A stretch of DNA of 64,000 nt from Haematobacter genomosp. 1 (GTDB lineage Bacteria; Pseudomonadota; Alphaproteobacteria; Rhodobacterales; Rhodobacteraceae). Position 1 is the first letter of the stretch. Each line of letters starts with the position of its first letter. The stretch covers positions 1 to 64,000 of the forward strand of contig NZ_NIPW01000006.1 in the NCBI RefSeq assembly GCF_002196855.1. The letters are read 5' to 3'. The position numbers were made by a program, and so were the translations under genes. The notes under the pieces were generated by a model that was not told the origin of the DNA, searched no databases, and saw only the letters and a program-made list of their open reading frames with translations. Of the stretch, positions 29,864 through 41,800 are shown one piece after another.

Positions 29864-30970
29864 ATGACGCCCATGCGTCCACAGGCTGCGGGCGCGATCC
29901 CTGTAGAGGTCGAACCGACCGCCGCCAAGACCCCCGAGACGGGCGAGCTTTATGCCGCGCTCGACCTTGGAACCAACAGCTGTCGGATGCTGGTGGCCGA
30001 ACCGCGCGGCAACCAGTTCCATGTCATCGACAGCTTTTCGAAAGCGGTTCAGCTGGGCATGGGGCTTGAAGCCTCCGGCCGGTTGTCGCGTGCCTCGATG
30101 GCGCGCACCGTTCAGGCGATGCGCATCTGTCAGCGCAAGCTGGAGACGCACCGCGTCCGCAAGATGCGGCTGGTCGCGACCGAGGCTTGCCGGCGTGCCC
30201 GCAACGGGCGGGAACTTCTGCGGCAGATCCGGGCGGAAACGGGTCTCAGCCTCGAAATAATCCCGCCGGAGGAGGAGGCGCGGCTTGCCGTCATCTCCTG
30301 CGCGCCGCTCGTGTCACACCGGACGGAGCAGTTGCTGGTCGTGGATATCGGCGGCGGCTCGACGGAGCTTGTCTGGATCGACCTGTCGCAGGTGCCGCGG
30401 GCGGACAGGCCCGCCGCCATCATGCGGCTTCACCGGGGCTTCAATGCGCCGCAGCGCGGTCCGGCGGCCAAGGTGGTGGACTGGATTTCCGTGCCGCTCG
30501 GCGTGGCGACGCTCCGCGACCAGTTCGAGGATGTGGAAGACGATGCTGCCCGCTTCGCCTTGATGAGCTGGCATTTCGAGGAGAACCTGGCGAGCTTTTC
30601 TCCCTATAACGCGGAAAATCCGCGCGCGGGGTTCCAGATCATCGGCACGTCCGGGACGGTCACGACGGTTGCCGCTTCTTTCCTTGGACTGCGCCGGTAT
30701 GACAGGAACAAGGTCGATGGGCTGAGGATGACCTCTGCCCAGATCGATTCGGTTATTCGCAACTACCTGACGCTCGGCCCCGAGGGGCGGCGGGCGGATC
30801 CGCGCATCGGGCGCGACCGCCACGCGCTCATCATGTCCGGCTCCGCCATCCTGCAGGCGCTGATGCGCGTCTGGCCGACGGACAGGCTGTCCGTCGCGGA
30901 TCGCGGTCTGAGGGAGGGGTTGCTCTACGCCCAGATGTCGGCCGACGGCGTGCTGACGGACGGCTTCTGA
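29864..30970 (+). CDS. Ppx/GppA family phosphatase
   Basis: A 368-residue ASKHA-fold phosphatase, acting as exopolyphosphatase and/or pppGpp hydrolase. It shows [17 protein letters not shown] near residue 31, the [10 protein letters not shown] segment and the second phosphate loop [31 protein letters not shown] motif lies in the C-terminal half. GGAGG precedes the ATG. It starts an apparent two-gene unit with rlmE, 11 bases downstream, a pairing typical of alphaproteobacteria. Confidence 0.92.
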   Translation: MTPMRPQAAGAIPVEVEPTAAKTPETGELYAALDLGTNSCRMLVAEPRGNQFHVIDSFSKAVQLGMGLEASGRLSRASMARTVQAMRICQRKLETHRVRKMRLVATEACRRARNGRELLRQIRAETGLSLEIIPPEEEARLAVISCAPLVSHRTEQLLVVDIGGGSTELVWIDLSQVPRADRPAAIMRLHRGFNAPQRGPAAKVVDWISVPLGVATLRDQFEDVEDDAARFALMSWHFEENLASFSPYNAENPRAGFQIIGTSGTVTTVAASFLGLRRYDRNKVDGLRMTSAQIDSVIRNYLTLGPEGRRADPRIGRDRHALIMSGSAILQALMRVWPTDRLSVADRGLREGLLYAQMSADGVLTDGF

Positions 30971-30981
30971 CGAGGAAGAAC

Positions 30982-31791
30982 ATGACGACGGAAAAGGGAA
31001 CATCCGGCCGCGGCCAGCGCGAGCTTCGCGTTCGGGTCAAGACCGCCAAGGGGCGCAAGCTCTCCTCCACTCTCTGGCTGGAGCGGCAGTTGAACGACCC
31101 CTACGTGCAGCGCGCCCGGCGGGAAGGCTACCGCGGGCGCGCAGCGTTCAAGATTCTGGAGCTGGACGACAAGTTCCACTTCCTCGTGCCCGGTGCGCGG
31201 GTGGTGGACCTCGGCTGTGCGCCAGGCGGGTGGAGCCAGGTAGCGGTGACGCGGGTAAACGCGCTCGGCGATCGCGGGGGGAAGAAGCAGGGCACCGTCC
31301 TCGGCGTCGATCTGCAGGAGGTGGAACCCATTGCGGGGGCGGAGTTGCACCAGCTCGACTTCCTTTCCGATGGGGCGGACGATGTGGTGCGGAGCTGGCT
31401 CGGGGGCAAGGCGGATGTGGTCATGTCGGATATGGCGGCAGCCTCGTCTGGGCACAAGCAGACCGATCACCTGCGCATCATGGCGCTCTGCGAGGCCGCG
31501 GCCTATTTCGCCTTCGACGTGCTGGAGGAGGGCGGCACCTTCGTCGCCAAGGTTCTGGCTGGCGGGGCGGAGGCGGAATTGCAGCAATTGCTGAAGCAGA
31601 ACTTCCGCAAGGTCGCCCATGTGAAGCCGCCGGCCAGCCGGTCGGACAGTTCGGAGAAGTTTGTCGTGGCGACGGGCTTCCGCGGCGCTTCACGGCGCAC
31701 GGACGAGACTGGTACGGACGAGACTGGCACGGCGGAAAGGGACGTAGCGGAGAGGGACGTGACGGAGAGGGACACGGCGGGGGACGAGTAA
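30982..31791 (+). CDS. rlmE: 23S rRNA (uridine-2'-O)-methyltransferase RlmE (FtsJ/RrmJ)
   Basis: A 269-residue enzyme methylating U2552 of 23S rRNA with SAM. Motifs: [16 protein letters not shown], the SAM motif [32 protein letters not shown] and [12 protein letters not shown]. These include the K-D-K-E catalytic set; the core ends near residue 237. The last 30 residues are a charged low-complexity tail encoded by six 15-bp DNA repeats, which homologues generally lack. A GAGGAAG ribosome-binding site precedes the ATG. Confidence 0.95.
   Translation: MTTEKGTSGRGQRELRVRVKTAKGRKLSSTLWLERQLNDPYVQRARREGYRGRAAFKILELDDKFHFLVPGARVVDLGCAPGGWSQVAVTRVNALGDRGGKKQGTVLGVDLQEVEPIAGAELHQLDFLSDGADDVVRSWLGGKADVVMSDMAAASSGHKQTDHLRIMALCEAAAYFAFDVLEEGGTFVAKVLAGGAEAELQQLLKQNFRKVAHVKPPASRSDSSEKFVVATGFRGASRRTDETGTDETGTAERDVAERDVTERDTAGDE
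31699..31788 (+). repeat. Six tandem 15-bp repeats at the 3' end of rlmE
   Basis: Six adjacent 15-base units, of which the first two differ in one base (ACGGACGAGACTGGT and ACGGACGAGACTGGC). The later units have diverged to forms like GTGACGGAGAGGGAC. The unit length is a multiple of three, so each encodes five residues ([20 protein letters not shown] and similar). Copy number could change without a frameshift. Confidence 0.8.
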
Positions 31792-31905
31792 CCCCGGTCG
31801 GGACGAGCGCCTCCCGTTCACGTTTCGGTTGACGACAAGTTTATTGCTACATGGTCCCGACTGAGCCATCCTCCCTTGTGGAGACAGGACAGAGTGGAGG
31901 CTGGA

Positions 31906-32865
31906 ATGTTCTCGCAATTCGAGAGGGGACATGTGGAGAACGTGATGGCGGTCGCCGCATCGGGCGAAGCCGCGCGATCTCCGGTTGCGGCTTCCTGGCG
32001 CCGCTCCCTCGTTCATCACAAGCTGGACCCGGCGGAAAGTCATGCTGTGGGCCGTCTGGAAAACGCGGCGCTCCGTTACCGGAGGGAGCGGGTCGGCCCG
32101 CTCCTGCGGATCGCCGCACCCGTGCTGGACCGTCTGGCGGGGGCCGCGCTCGATGCGGGCTGCGCCGTGTTGCTGACAGATGGCGACGGGCTGGTGATCG
32201 ACGATCGAACCCGCAGTTCGGATCAGGCGTGGTTCTCCGGCGCAGGTCTCGTCGCTGGCGCCAACTGGAGCGAGTCGGAGGAGGGGACCAACGGGATCGG
32301 CACCTGCCTTGCGGAGCGCCGCCCCGTCATAATCCATCGCGCCCAGCATTTCCGCGCGACCCATACGCAGCTTTCCTGCATGGGCGCGCCCGTCTTCGGC
32401 CCGGAGGGGCAGCTTACCGCTGTGATCGACGTATCCTCCGTCCGGGGGGACCTGACGGAGGGCCATGCGCGGCTCGTCTCGCTGGCCGTCGTCGATGCCG
32501 CGCGACGGATAGAGCGCGAACTGTTCCGGGCAGCTTTCGTCACCGCCCGGATCCTGACGCTGGAGGGGCGTGACACCACCGGCCCGATCCTGTTCGCGGT
32601 TGATCGGGATGACCTGATCCTGGGTGCGACGCGCGCGGCACGGCGGAGCTTCGGCCTGACGGAGGAGGACATCCTTGCCCGGCGCCCCGCCAGCGACATT
32701 CTGGGGGAGGACAGCCCTGGCGGACTGGATGAGGCGGCCCGGTCGGAGATGCTGCGGGCATTGCACCGCGCCGGGGGCAATGTCTCTGCCGCAGCGCGGG
32801 AACTGGGTATCGGACGGGCGACCTTCTATCGCAAGATGAAGCAATTCGGCGTGCAGGTTTCCTGA
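31906..32865 (+). CDS. GAF-Fis transcriptional regulator of AcoR type lacking the AAA domain
   Basis: A 319-residue regulator. Residues 1-60 carry the conserved SPVAASWRRSLVHHKLDP start of AcoR-like activators. A GAF sensor spans about 70-200 (SEEGTNGIGTCLAERRPV, VFGPEGQLTAVIDVSSVRGD), then a PAS-like linker (FAVDRDDLILGATRAARR). The C-terminus ends in a Fis helix-turn-helix with LHRAGGNVSAAARELGIGRATFYRKMK. No sigma-54 AAA+ domain is present, so it should regulate sigma-70 promoters or act as a repressor. The start at 31906 follows GTGGAGG. It directly precedes the aldehyde dehydrogenase and likely controls it. Confidence 0.88.
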   Translation: MFSQFERGHVENVMAVAASGEAARSPVAASWRRSLVHHKLDPAESHAVGRLENAALRYRRERVGPLLRIAAPVLDRLAGAALDAGCAVLLTDGDGLVIDDRTRSSDQAWFSGAGLVAGANWSESEEGTNGIGTCLAERRPVIIHRAQHFRATHTQLSCMGAPVFGPEGQLTAVIDVSSVRGDLTEGHARLVSLAVVDAARRIERELFRAAFVTARILTLEGRDTTGPILFAVDRDDLILGATRAARRSFGLTEEDILARRPASDILGEDSPGGLDEAARSEMLRALHRAGGNVSAAARELGIGRATFYRKMKQFGVQVS

Positions 32866-32877
32866 GGACTTCGCCGC

Positions 32878-32905
32878 GCAACTGTATCGCGGGTGAGACA
32901 GTTGC
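32878..32905 (+). promoter_or_regulatory. Inverted repeat, candidate operator for the GAF-Fis regulator
   Basis: Perfect 8-base arms GCAACTGT and ACAGTTGC separated by 12 bases. It is located 13 bases after the regulator's stop and about 100 bases before the aldehyde dehydrogenase start. The width fits a dimer of a Fis-type DNA-binding domain. Confidence 0.55.
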
Positions 32906-32948
32906 AGGCGCAGCATGGCACGGCGGGGGCTTCATCGCGCATCCGAAT

Positions 32949-32968
32949 GTCTAAACTCTCCTTTAGAC
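32949..32968 (+). promoter_or_regulatory. Second inverted repeat upstream of the aldehyde dehydrogenase gene
   Basis: Perfect 7-base arms GTCTAAA and TTTAGAC with a 6-base spacer, 34 bases before the start codon and upstream of the GGAGG ribosome-binding site. It could be a second operator near the promoter or a leader hairpin. Confidence 0.45.
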
Positions 32969-33002
32969 GGCCCGAGGAGGGGCCGACGAACAGGAGGAAA
33001 TC

Positions 33003-34526
33003 ATGGCAGACACCCAGACCCATTCGGAGCAGCATCACAAGTCTCCGTTCAAGAAGCGCTATGAAAACTACATCGGTGGAGAGTGGGTCGCGCCGAAGTC
33101 GGGCCGCTACATGGAGAATATCTCGCCGATGACCGGCAAGGTCGTCTGCGAAGTTGCCCGGTCGGACGGCAAGGATATCGAAGCTGCCCTCGACGCCGCG
33201 CACAAGGCGAAGGATGCCTGGGGCCGCACCTCGCCCACCGAACGCTCCAACATCCTGCTGAAGATCGCCGACCGGATCGAGCAGAACCTTGAGACCATCG
33301 CCACGGCCGAGACCTGGGACAACGGCAAGCCGCTGCGCGAGACGATGGCTGCGGATATTCCGCTGACGGCGGATCACTTCCGCTATTTCGCGGGCTGCAT
33401 CCGGGCGCAGGAAGGCACGATCTCCCAGATCGACAATGATACGGTCGCCTACCACTTCCACGAGCCGCTGGGCGTTGTCGGCCAGATCATCCCGTGGAAC
33501 TTCCCGATCCTGATGGGTGCATGGAAGCTTGCCCCCGCGCTGGCCGCCGGGAACTGCGTGGTGCTGAAGCCGGCAGAGCAGACGCCGGCCTCCATCATGG
33601 TGCTGTTCGAGATCATCGGCGATCTGCTGCCTCCGGGCGTGGTCAACATCGTCAACGGGCTGGGGACGGAGGCGGGCAAGCCGCTCGCGGAAAACCCGCG
33701 CATCGCCAAGATCGCCTTCACCGGCTCCACCGAGGTCGGCAAGCTCATCATGGGCTATGCCGCGCAGAACGTGACCAACATCACGCTGGAGCTGGGGGGC
33801 AAGTCGCCCAACATCTTCTTTGCCGACGTAATGGACGAGGACGATGGTTTTCTTGACAAGGCGCTGGAGGGCTTTGCCTTCTTTGCGCTGAACCAGGGGG
33901 AGGTCTGCACCTGTCCGTCGCGCGCGCTGGTGCACGAGTCCATCTACGACCGCTTCATGGAGAAGGCGCTGAAGCGTGTTCAGGCGATCACGCAGGACGA
34001 CCCGTTGAACCCCTCCACCATGATCGGGGCGCAGGCTTCGGCCGAGCAGTACGAGAAGATCATGGGCTATCTCGACATCGGCAAGCGCGAGGGCGCGAAG
34101 GTGCTGACGGGGGGCGACGCGGCCAAGCTCGGCGGTGATCTGTCCAGCGGCTACTACATCCAGCCGACGGTCTTTGAGGGCAACAACAAGATGCGGGTCT
34201 TCCAGGAGGAGATCTTCGGGCCCGTCGTGTCCGTCACCACGTTCAAGACCGCGGATGAGGCGATCGAGATCGCCAACGACACGGTCTATGGTCTGGGCGC
34301 GGGCGTATGGAGCCGCGACGGGAACACCGCCTATCGCATGGGGCGCGCGATCCAGGCGGGCAGGGTGTGGACAAACTGCTACCACGTCTATCCGGCGGGC
34401 GCGGCCTTTGGCGGCTACAAGCAGTCCGGCATCGGGCGCGAAACGCACAAGATGATGCTCGACCATTATCAGGAAACCAAGAACATGCTGGTGAGCTACA
34501 GCGCCAGCAAGCTCGGCTTCTTCTGA
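33003..34526 (+). CDS. NAD-dependent aldehyde dehydrogenase
   Basis: A 507-residue enzyme oxidising aldehydes to acids. Features: [20 protein letters not shown], the cofactor loop [13 protein letters not shown], the catalytic glutamate in [13 protein letters not shown], and the nucleophilic cysteine in [11 protein letters not shown]. The C-terminal part has [15 protein letters not shown]. It belongs to the AldA/AldB group induced by short-chain alcohols and aldehydes. Context supports this: a GAF-Fis activator lies upstream and an alcohol dehydrogenase downstream. An AGGAGG ribosome-binding site precedes the ATG. Confidence 0.93.
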   Translation: MADTQTHSEQHHKSPFKKRYENYIGGEWVAPKSGRYMENISPMTGKVVCEVARSDGKDIEAALDAAHKAKDAWGRTSPTERSNILLKIADRIEQNLETIATAETWDNGKPLRETMAADIPLTADHFRYFAGCIRAQEGTISQIDNDTVAYHFHEPLGVVGQIIPWNFPILMGAWKLAPALAAGNCVVLKPAEQTPASIMVLFEIIGDLLPPGVVNIVNGLGTEAGKPLAENPRIAKIAFTGSTEVGKLIMGYAAQNVTNITLELGGKSPNIFFADVMDEDDGFLDKALEGFAFFALNQGEVCTCPSRALVHESIYDRFMEKALKRVQAITQDDPLNPSTMIGAQASAEQYEKIMGYLDIGKREGAKVLTGGDAAKLGGDLSSGYYIQPTVFEGNNKMRVFQEEIFGPVVSVTTFKTADEAIEIANDTVYGLGAGVWSRDGNTAYRMGRAIQAGRVWTNCYHVYPAGAAFGGYKQSGIGRETHKMMLDHYQETKNMLVSYSASKLGFF

Positions 34527-34755
34527 TCCCCTCGGGGCTTCCGGCGCGGCCGGGAGCCTGTTCCTCCATTCGGCGCGGACCGGCTTGGCCCGCTGCCGCA
34601 AGAGGGTTCCGGTCCGGGTGCCTTCCCCTCCACACCTTGATCGGCGCTGCGGACGGGCCGCCTTCCATGCGCGCCCGTCCGCCCCCCATTTCCCAACCTG
34701 AGACGCCTCCGCGTCCCCCACGGCGTGGAGGTTTTTCATTGCCAAAGGAGACGTC

Positions 34756-35781
34756 ATGCAGAAGACCATGAAAGCCGCCGTCGTGCGGGAGTTCGGCAAG
34801 CCGCTCGTCATCGAGGAAGCAAAGGTGCCGGACGTGGCGCCGGGCACCGTGCTCGTCAAGATAGAGGCCTGCGGCGTCTGCCATACCGATCTCCACGCCG
34901 CGCATGGCGACTGGCCGGTGAAACCCAAGCCGCCGTTCATCCCAGGGCATGAGGGCGTCGGTCACGTGGTTGGCGTCGGCAAGGGCGTGACGGCCGTGAA
35001 GGAGGGGGACCGGGTGGGCGTGCCGTGGCTCTACACCGCCTGCGGTCATTGCGAGCACTGTCTGGGCGGCTGGGAGACGCTGTGCGAGTTGCAGCAGAAC
35101 ACCGGTTACTCCGTGAACGGCGGCTTTGCGGAATATGTGCTGGCCGATCCGAACTATCTTGGCCATCTGCCGAAGGAGGTGGGCTTCGTGGAGATCGCGC
35201 CCGTGCTCTGCGCCGGGGTGACCGTCTATAAGGGCCTGAAGATGACGGACACGCGCCCGGGCGAATGGGTGGTGATCTCCGGCATCGGCGGGCTGGGCCA
35301 TATGGCTGTGCAATATGCCAAGGCGATGGGGCTGCATGTCGCCGCCGTCGATATCGACGACTCCAAGCTGAAACTCGCCCGCGAACTGGGGGCGGAGGTG
35401 ACGGTCAACGCAAAGACCACCGATCCCGTGGCCACCATCAAGAAGGAAATCGGCGGCGCGCATGGCGTTCTGGTGACGGCCGTGTCGCCCAAGGCGTTCG
35501 AGCAGGCGCTGAAATTCGCGCGCCGGGGCGGCACCATCGCGCTGAACGGCCTGCCGCCGGGGGATTTCCCGCTGCCGATCTTCGACATGGTGCTGGAGGG
35601 GATCACCGTACGCGGCTCGATCGTAGGCACCCGGCTCGATCTGGCGGAGTCGCTGGATTTCGCGGGGCGCGGGCTTGTGCACGCCCATACCTCCACCGCG
35701 AAGCTGGAAGAGGTGAACGACGTCTTTTCCCGGATGGAAAAGGGGCAGATCGACGGCCGCGTGGTGCTCGACTTCGCGTGA
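34756..35781 (+). CDS. adhP: Zinc-dependent alcohol dehydrogenase (AdhP type)
   Basis: A 341-residue medium-chain alcohol dehydrogenase. It has catalytic zinc ligands in [17 protein letters not shown] and [16 protein letters not shown], a structural zinc loop with [15 protein letters not shown], and the NAD-binding [17 protein letters not shown]. The substrate class is primary alcohols such as ethanol; together with the upstream dehydrogenase it would convert alcohol to acid. It lies 229 bases after the aldehyde dehydrogenase, with an AAAGGAG ribosome-binding site. The intergenic stretch holds no gene. Confidence 0.93.
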   Translation: MQKTMKAAVVREFGKPLVIEEAKVPDVAPGTVLVKIEACGVCHTDLHAAHGDWPVKPKPPFIPGHEGVGHVVGVGKGVTAVKEGDRVGVPWLYTACGHCEHCLGGWETLCELQQNTGYSVNGGFAEYVLADPNYLGHLPKEVGFVEIAPVLCAGVTVYKGLKMTDTRPGEWVVISGIGGLGHMAVQYAKAMGLHVAAVDIDDSKLKLARELGAEVTVNAKTTDPVATIKKEIGGAHGVLVTAVSPKAFEQALKFARRGGTIALNGLPPGDFPLPIFDMVLEGITVRGSIVGTRLDLAESLDFAGRGLVHAHTSTAKLEEVNDVFSRMEKGQIDGRVVLDFA

Positions 35782-35788
35782 GGGGGAG

Positions 35789-35804
35789 GGGGCCGGCAGG
35801 CCCC
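35789..35804. terminator. Short GC hairpin between convergent adhP and UPF0114 genes
   Basis: GGGGCC-GGCA-GGCCCC, flanked by only a short T stretch. It fits a weak bidirectional terminator between two convergent stops. Confidence 0.5.
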
Positions 35805-35805
35805 T

Positions 35806-36309
35806 TCACTTCTTCGGCTTGGCCTTTACGGTGATCCAGTCCATCAGCGCCAGCAGAACGCCGGAAATCACGAAGACGAGGTGGATGATGACCATCCAGC
35901 GGATCTGCTCGGGCGAGGTCGAGGTGACATCCATGAACACCTTGAGCAGATGGATGCCGGAGATCGCCACGATGGAGGCTATGAGCTTCAGCTTGAGGCC
36001 AGAGAAATCGACCGTCCCCTGCCATTCGGGGCGGTCCTCATGTCCGTCCATGTTCATCTTGGAGACGAAGTTCTCGTAGCCCGAGAAGATCACGATCAGG
36101 ACGAGGTTCCCGGCCAGCGTCAGGTCTATCAGCGCCAGCGTCCCGAGGATCACGTCATACTGCGTGATATGGCCGATATCCGAGAACAGGTGGATGAGTT
36201 CCTTCACGAACCCCCACAGGAGCAGCAGCAGGGCACCGACCAGACCGATATACATCGGCGCCATCAGCCAGCGGCTGGCGAACAGACCGCGTTCGATAAG
36301 CTTTTCCAT
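35806..36309 (-). CDS. UPF0114 (YqhA/TIGR00645) membrane protein
   Basis: A 167-residue integral membrane protein with about four transmembrane helices, starting MEKLIERGLFASRWLMAPMY and containing VILGTLALIDLTLAGNLVLIV across the second helix (listed here in part). It has the soluble-loop segment ENFVSKMNMDGHEDRPEW. Matches the YqhA family, whose function is unknown. Monocistronic by position; convergent with adhP. Confidence 0.92.
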   Translation of the reverse strand: MEKLIERGLFASRWLMAPMYIGLVGALLLLLWGFVKELIHLFSDIGHITQYDVILGTLALIDLTLAGNLVLIVIFSGYENFVSKMNMDGHEDRPEWQGTVDFSGLKLKLIASIVAISGIHLLKVFMDVTSTSPEQIRWMVIIHLVFVISGVLLALMDWITVKAKPKK

Positions 36310-36387
36310 GCCTCACGGGCCTCCGGGTTGGGACTGGCTCCTGTCCGATGCCCGAGCCGCCCCGTCGCCGTCAAGAGATCCGAAGGG

Positions 36388-36951
36388 TCAGGGGATGATG
36401 CGGGTGTATTTCGTGCCCGCGAGGGTCGCGCCGACCAGCAGCCCCGCCTGTCCGAAGACCAGCGCGATGACCGGCGCCAGCGCCGTTGTCGTGTCGAGAC
36501 CGAGGTTGCCGCCCTGATCGAAAACCGCGTATTTGAGGTCCGCGCCCGCGGCCCAGCCCTCTCCCGCGCGGAACTGGCCGAGCGACTGCTCCGTCATGAA
36601 GAACAGGGCGTGGGCATATTGCTGTGCGCCGATCTGCAACCCGGCCGACACCTTGGTGGCGGAGTAGTAGTCCACCGTCACGTCGTTGATGCGAAGCGCG
36701 CCCTGACCGTAGGCACCGCCGAAGCCGAAGCCCGCCTCTGTCATCAGGGGGATGTAGAGCACACCTTGCGCCTTGGCGGCGAGATCGACCGTGCCGGGAT
36801 AGCGGCTGAACAGGAAGTCGCGTGTCGCGTCCACGCGGGCATCGATGCGTTGGGCATTGGCCGTGCCCACCCCGTTCCCGCAGGCCGCCGTGAGGCCAAG
36901 CGCCGCGCCGCCCGTCGCGATGAAGAAGCCCCTGCGGGAAATCTGGACCAT
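36388..36951 (-). CDS. SYLF/Ysc84-type lipid-binding lipoprotein with Tat-like signal
   Basis: A 187-residue protein starting MVQISRRGFFIATGGAALGL and continuing to a lipobox-like LTAAC. The twin-arginine motif SRRGFF plus the Cys suggests a Tat-exported lipoprotein. The mature part has SYLF-domain segments: ARVDATRDFLFSRYPGTVDL, AQGVLYIPLMTEAGFGFGG and the Gly/Ala-rich strands that bind lipids in eukaryotic homologues. The start at 36951 is chosen for the signal and a GGGGCAG site. The physiological role is unknown. Confidence 0.87.
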   Translation of the reverse strand: MVQISRRGFFIATGGAALGLTAACGNGVGTANAQRIDARVDATRDFLFSRYPGTVDLAAKAQGVLYIPLMTEAGFGFGGAYGQGALRINDVTVDYYSATKVSAGLQIGAQQYAHALFFMTEQSLGQFRAGEGWAAGADLKYAVFDQGGNLGLDTTTALAPVIALVFGQAGLLVGATLAGTKYTRIIP

Positions 36952-37141
36952 CTGCTGCCCCTTTCGAGAACCGTTGACCGGCGTTGGTTGTCTCGGCCCG
37001 CCGCAAATGCGGCGCTCCGGTTGGGCCGGAAGGCTATCCTGCGAGACAGGGCTTGTCACCCCTGCCGCCGCATCGGCCGCGATCGGGAGGAATCACAACC
37101 CCGTCAGGCGGCAGGATTGCCCGGTTGCGCCCCTTCCCCGG

Positions 37142-38795
<1,654 letters not shown>

Positions 38796-38827
38796 CTTCG
38801 CCGCATGCGTGATTACCTCACCCGAAA

Positions 38828-41800
38828 ATGGATGACATGACCCGCCCCAAAGGCCAGACAGTCACCCTCGGCGGCGCGCCGGAGGGGTTTGACGCACGCC
38901 TGCTCGCCCGTGAAGTCGAAAAGCAGAACCGTCCGGTGATCCATGTCGCCCGCGACGGCCGGCGGATGGAGGAGATGCGCCGCGCGCTGGCCTTCTTCGC
39001 CCCCGGTCTGCCGGTGCTCGACCTGCCCGCATGGGACTGCCTGCCTTATGACCGCGTTTCCCCCAACCCGGAGGTGACGGCGGCGCGCATGGCGACGCTG
39101 GCGGCGCTGGCGCGGGGCGTTCCGGGCAACTTCGTCTTGCTCACCACGCTCAACGCGGCGACGCAGCGGTTGCCGATGCGCGATCTGCTGCGCGATGCCT
39201 CCTTCAGCGCCAAGGTAGGGCAGCGGGTGGATGAGATGGCCTTGCGGGCCTACCTCGCCCGCATGGGGTTCACCCAAAGTCCCACGGTGACGGAGCCTGG
39301 GGATTTCGCGGTGCGGGGCGGCATCGTCGACATCTTCCCACCGGGGGACACCGGGCCGATACGGCTCGATTTCTTCGGCGACGTTCTGGAAAGCGCGCGG
39401 CGCTTCGACCCCGCGACCCAGCGGACCACCGACAAGCTCGACCGGATCGCGCTTGCCCCCATGTCGGAAGTGGTGCTGGACGATGCCTCCATCACCCGGT
39501 TCCGCCAGAACTATCGGCTGGAATTCGGTGCGGGCGGGTCCGACGATCCGCTTTATGAGGCGGTGAGCGCCGGGCGGCGGCATCAGGGGATGGAACACTG
39601 GCTGCCGTTCTTCCACGAGCGGCTGGAAACGCTCTTCGACTACCTGCCGGATGCGGGCGTGATGCTCGACGACCAGGCGACGCCTACGCGGCTCGCCCGG
39701 TGGGAAGCGGTGGACGACGCCTATGATGCCCGTCGCGAGGCGATGGTGCAGAAGGGGCGGACGGACTCGGTCTACAAGCCCTGTCCGCCCGGCCTGCTCT
39801 ATCTGGACGATGCCGCATGGGAGGCGGCGGTGGCGGGCCACCGCGTCGTGCAGCTCTCGCCGCTGCCGCAGGCGCCGGGGCCGGGCGTGGTGGATGCGGG
39901 CGGGCGCGTGGGCCGGAACTTCGCCCCCGAACGGCAACAGGAAAGCGTGAGCCTGTTCGGCGCGCTGGCCGATCACGTGCGGGCGCGGCGCAAGGACGGT
40001 CAGGTCATCATCGCCTCCTTCTCCGAAGGCCCGCGGGAGCGGCTGAAGGGGCTGCTGGAGGATCAGGGCCTGACCGCTTCCCGCGATGTGGAGGACATCC
40101 GCGACGTGCCGGAGGGCAAGGGCGGGCTGTTCCTTGCCGTCTGGCCGCTGGCGCAGGGGTTCGAGGCCCCGGGTCTCACCGTCATCTCCGAACAGGACGT
40201 GCTGGGCGACCGCATGGTGGGCCGCCCGAAGCGCAAGCGGAAGGCGGAGAACTTCCTGTCGGAGGCGCAGTCGCTCTCACCCGGCGATCTGGTCGTGCAT
40301 GTGGAGCACGGCGTGGGCCGCTATACCGGGCTGGAGACCATCACCGCGATGGGGGCGCCGCATGAATGCATCGCGCTCGAATATGCGGGCGGCGACCGGC
40401 TGTTCCTGCCGGTGGAAAACATCGAACTCCTCTCCCGCTACGGGCACGAGGACGGTTTGCTCGACAAGCTGGGCGGCGGCGCCTGGCAGGCCAAGAAGGC
40501 GAAGCTAAAGGAGCGTATCCGCCAGATCGCCGAAAAGCTCATGCGCATCGCCGCCGAGCGCCACCTGCGTTCCGCCCCCGTCTATGACCCGCCGCATGGC
40601 ATCTGGGAAAGCTTCGAGGCGCGCTTCCCCTATCAGGAGACGGAGGATCAGCTCTCCGCCATCGCCGATGTGATGCACGATCTGGAGGCCGGGGTGCCGA
40701 TGGACCGGCTGGTGGTGGGCGATGTGGGCTTCGGCAAGACGGAGGTGGCGATCCGCGCGGCCTTTGCCGCGGTGCTGGGCGGTGGTCAGGTCGCGGTGAT
40801 CTGCCCGACCACGCTGCTCGCCCGTCAGCATTACCGCAGCTTCGCCGACCGCTTCCGCGGCTTCCCCGTCACGGTGCGGCAACTGTCGCGGTTCGTCCCG
40901 GCCAAGGAAGCGGCGAAAACGCGGGAGGGGATGGCAGACGGGACGATCGACATCGTCGTCGGCACCCATGCGCTGCTTGCCAAGGGGGTCCGGTTCAAGA
41001 ACCTCGGCCTTATGGTCATCGATGAGGAGCAGCATTTCGGCGTCTCCCACAAGGAGCGGCTGAAGGAGATGCGGACGGATGTCCACGTCCTGACGCTCAC
41101 CGCGACGCCGATCCCGCGCACGCTGCAACTGTCGCTCACGGGGGTGCGCGACCTGTCGATCATCGGCACCCCGCCGGTGGACCGGCTGGCCATCCGCACC
41201 TATGTGTCGGAGTTCGACGGGGTGACGATCCGGGAGGCGCTGCTGCGCGAACGCTATCGCGGCGGGCAGTCCTTCATCGTGGTTCCCCGCATCGCCGACC
41301 TGCCGGATATGGAGACGTTCCTGAAGGAGCACGTGCCGGAGGTGAGTTATATCGTCGCCCACGGGCAGCTTGCGGCGGGCGATCTCGACCAGCGGATGAA
41401 CGATTTCTACGACGGCAAGGCGGATGTGCTGCTGGCTACCACCATTGTCGAATCAGGCCTGGATATTCCGACCGCCAACACGATGGTCGTGCATCGGGCG
41501 GACATGTTCGGGCTGGCCCAGCTTTACCAGATCCGCGGACGGGTCGGCCGCTCCAAGACGCGAGCCTATTGCTTCCTGACGACGAAACCCCGCGCGCCGC
41601 TGACGCCGGCCGCGCAGAAGCGGCTGCGGCTGCTCGGGTCGCTGGACAGCCTCGGCGCGGGCTTCACGCTGGCGAGCCAGGATCTGGACCTGCGGGGGGC
41701 GGGCAACCTGCTGGGAGAGGAGCAGTCGGGCCACATCAAGGAAGTGGGCTATGAACTCTACCAGTCCATGCTTGAGGAAACGATCCAGAAGCTCCGCTCC

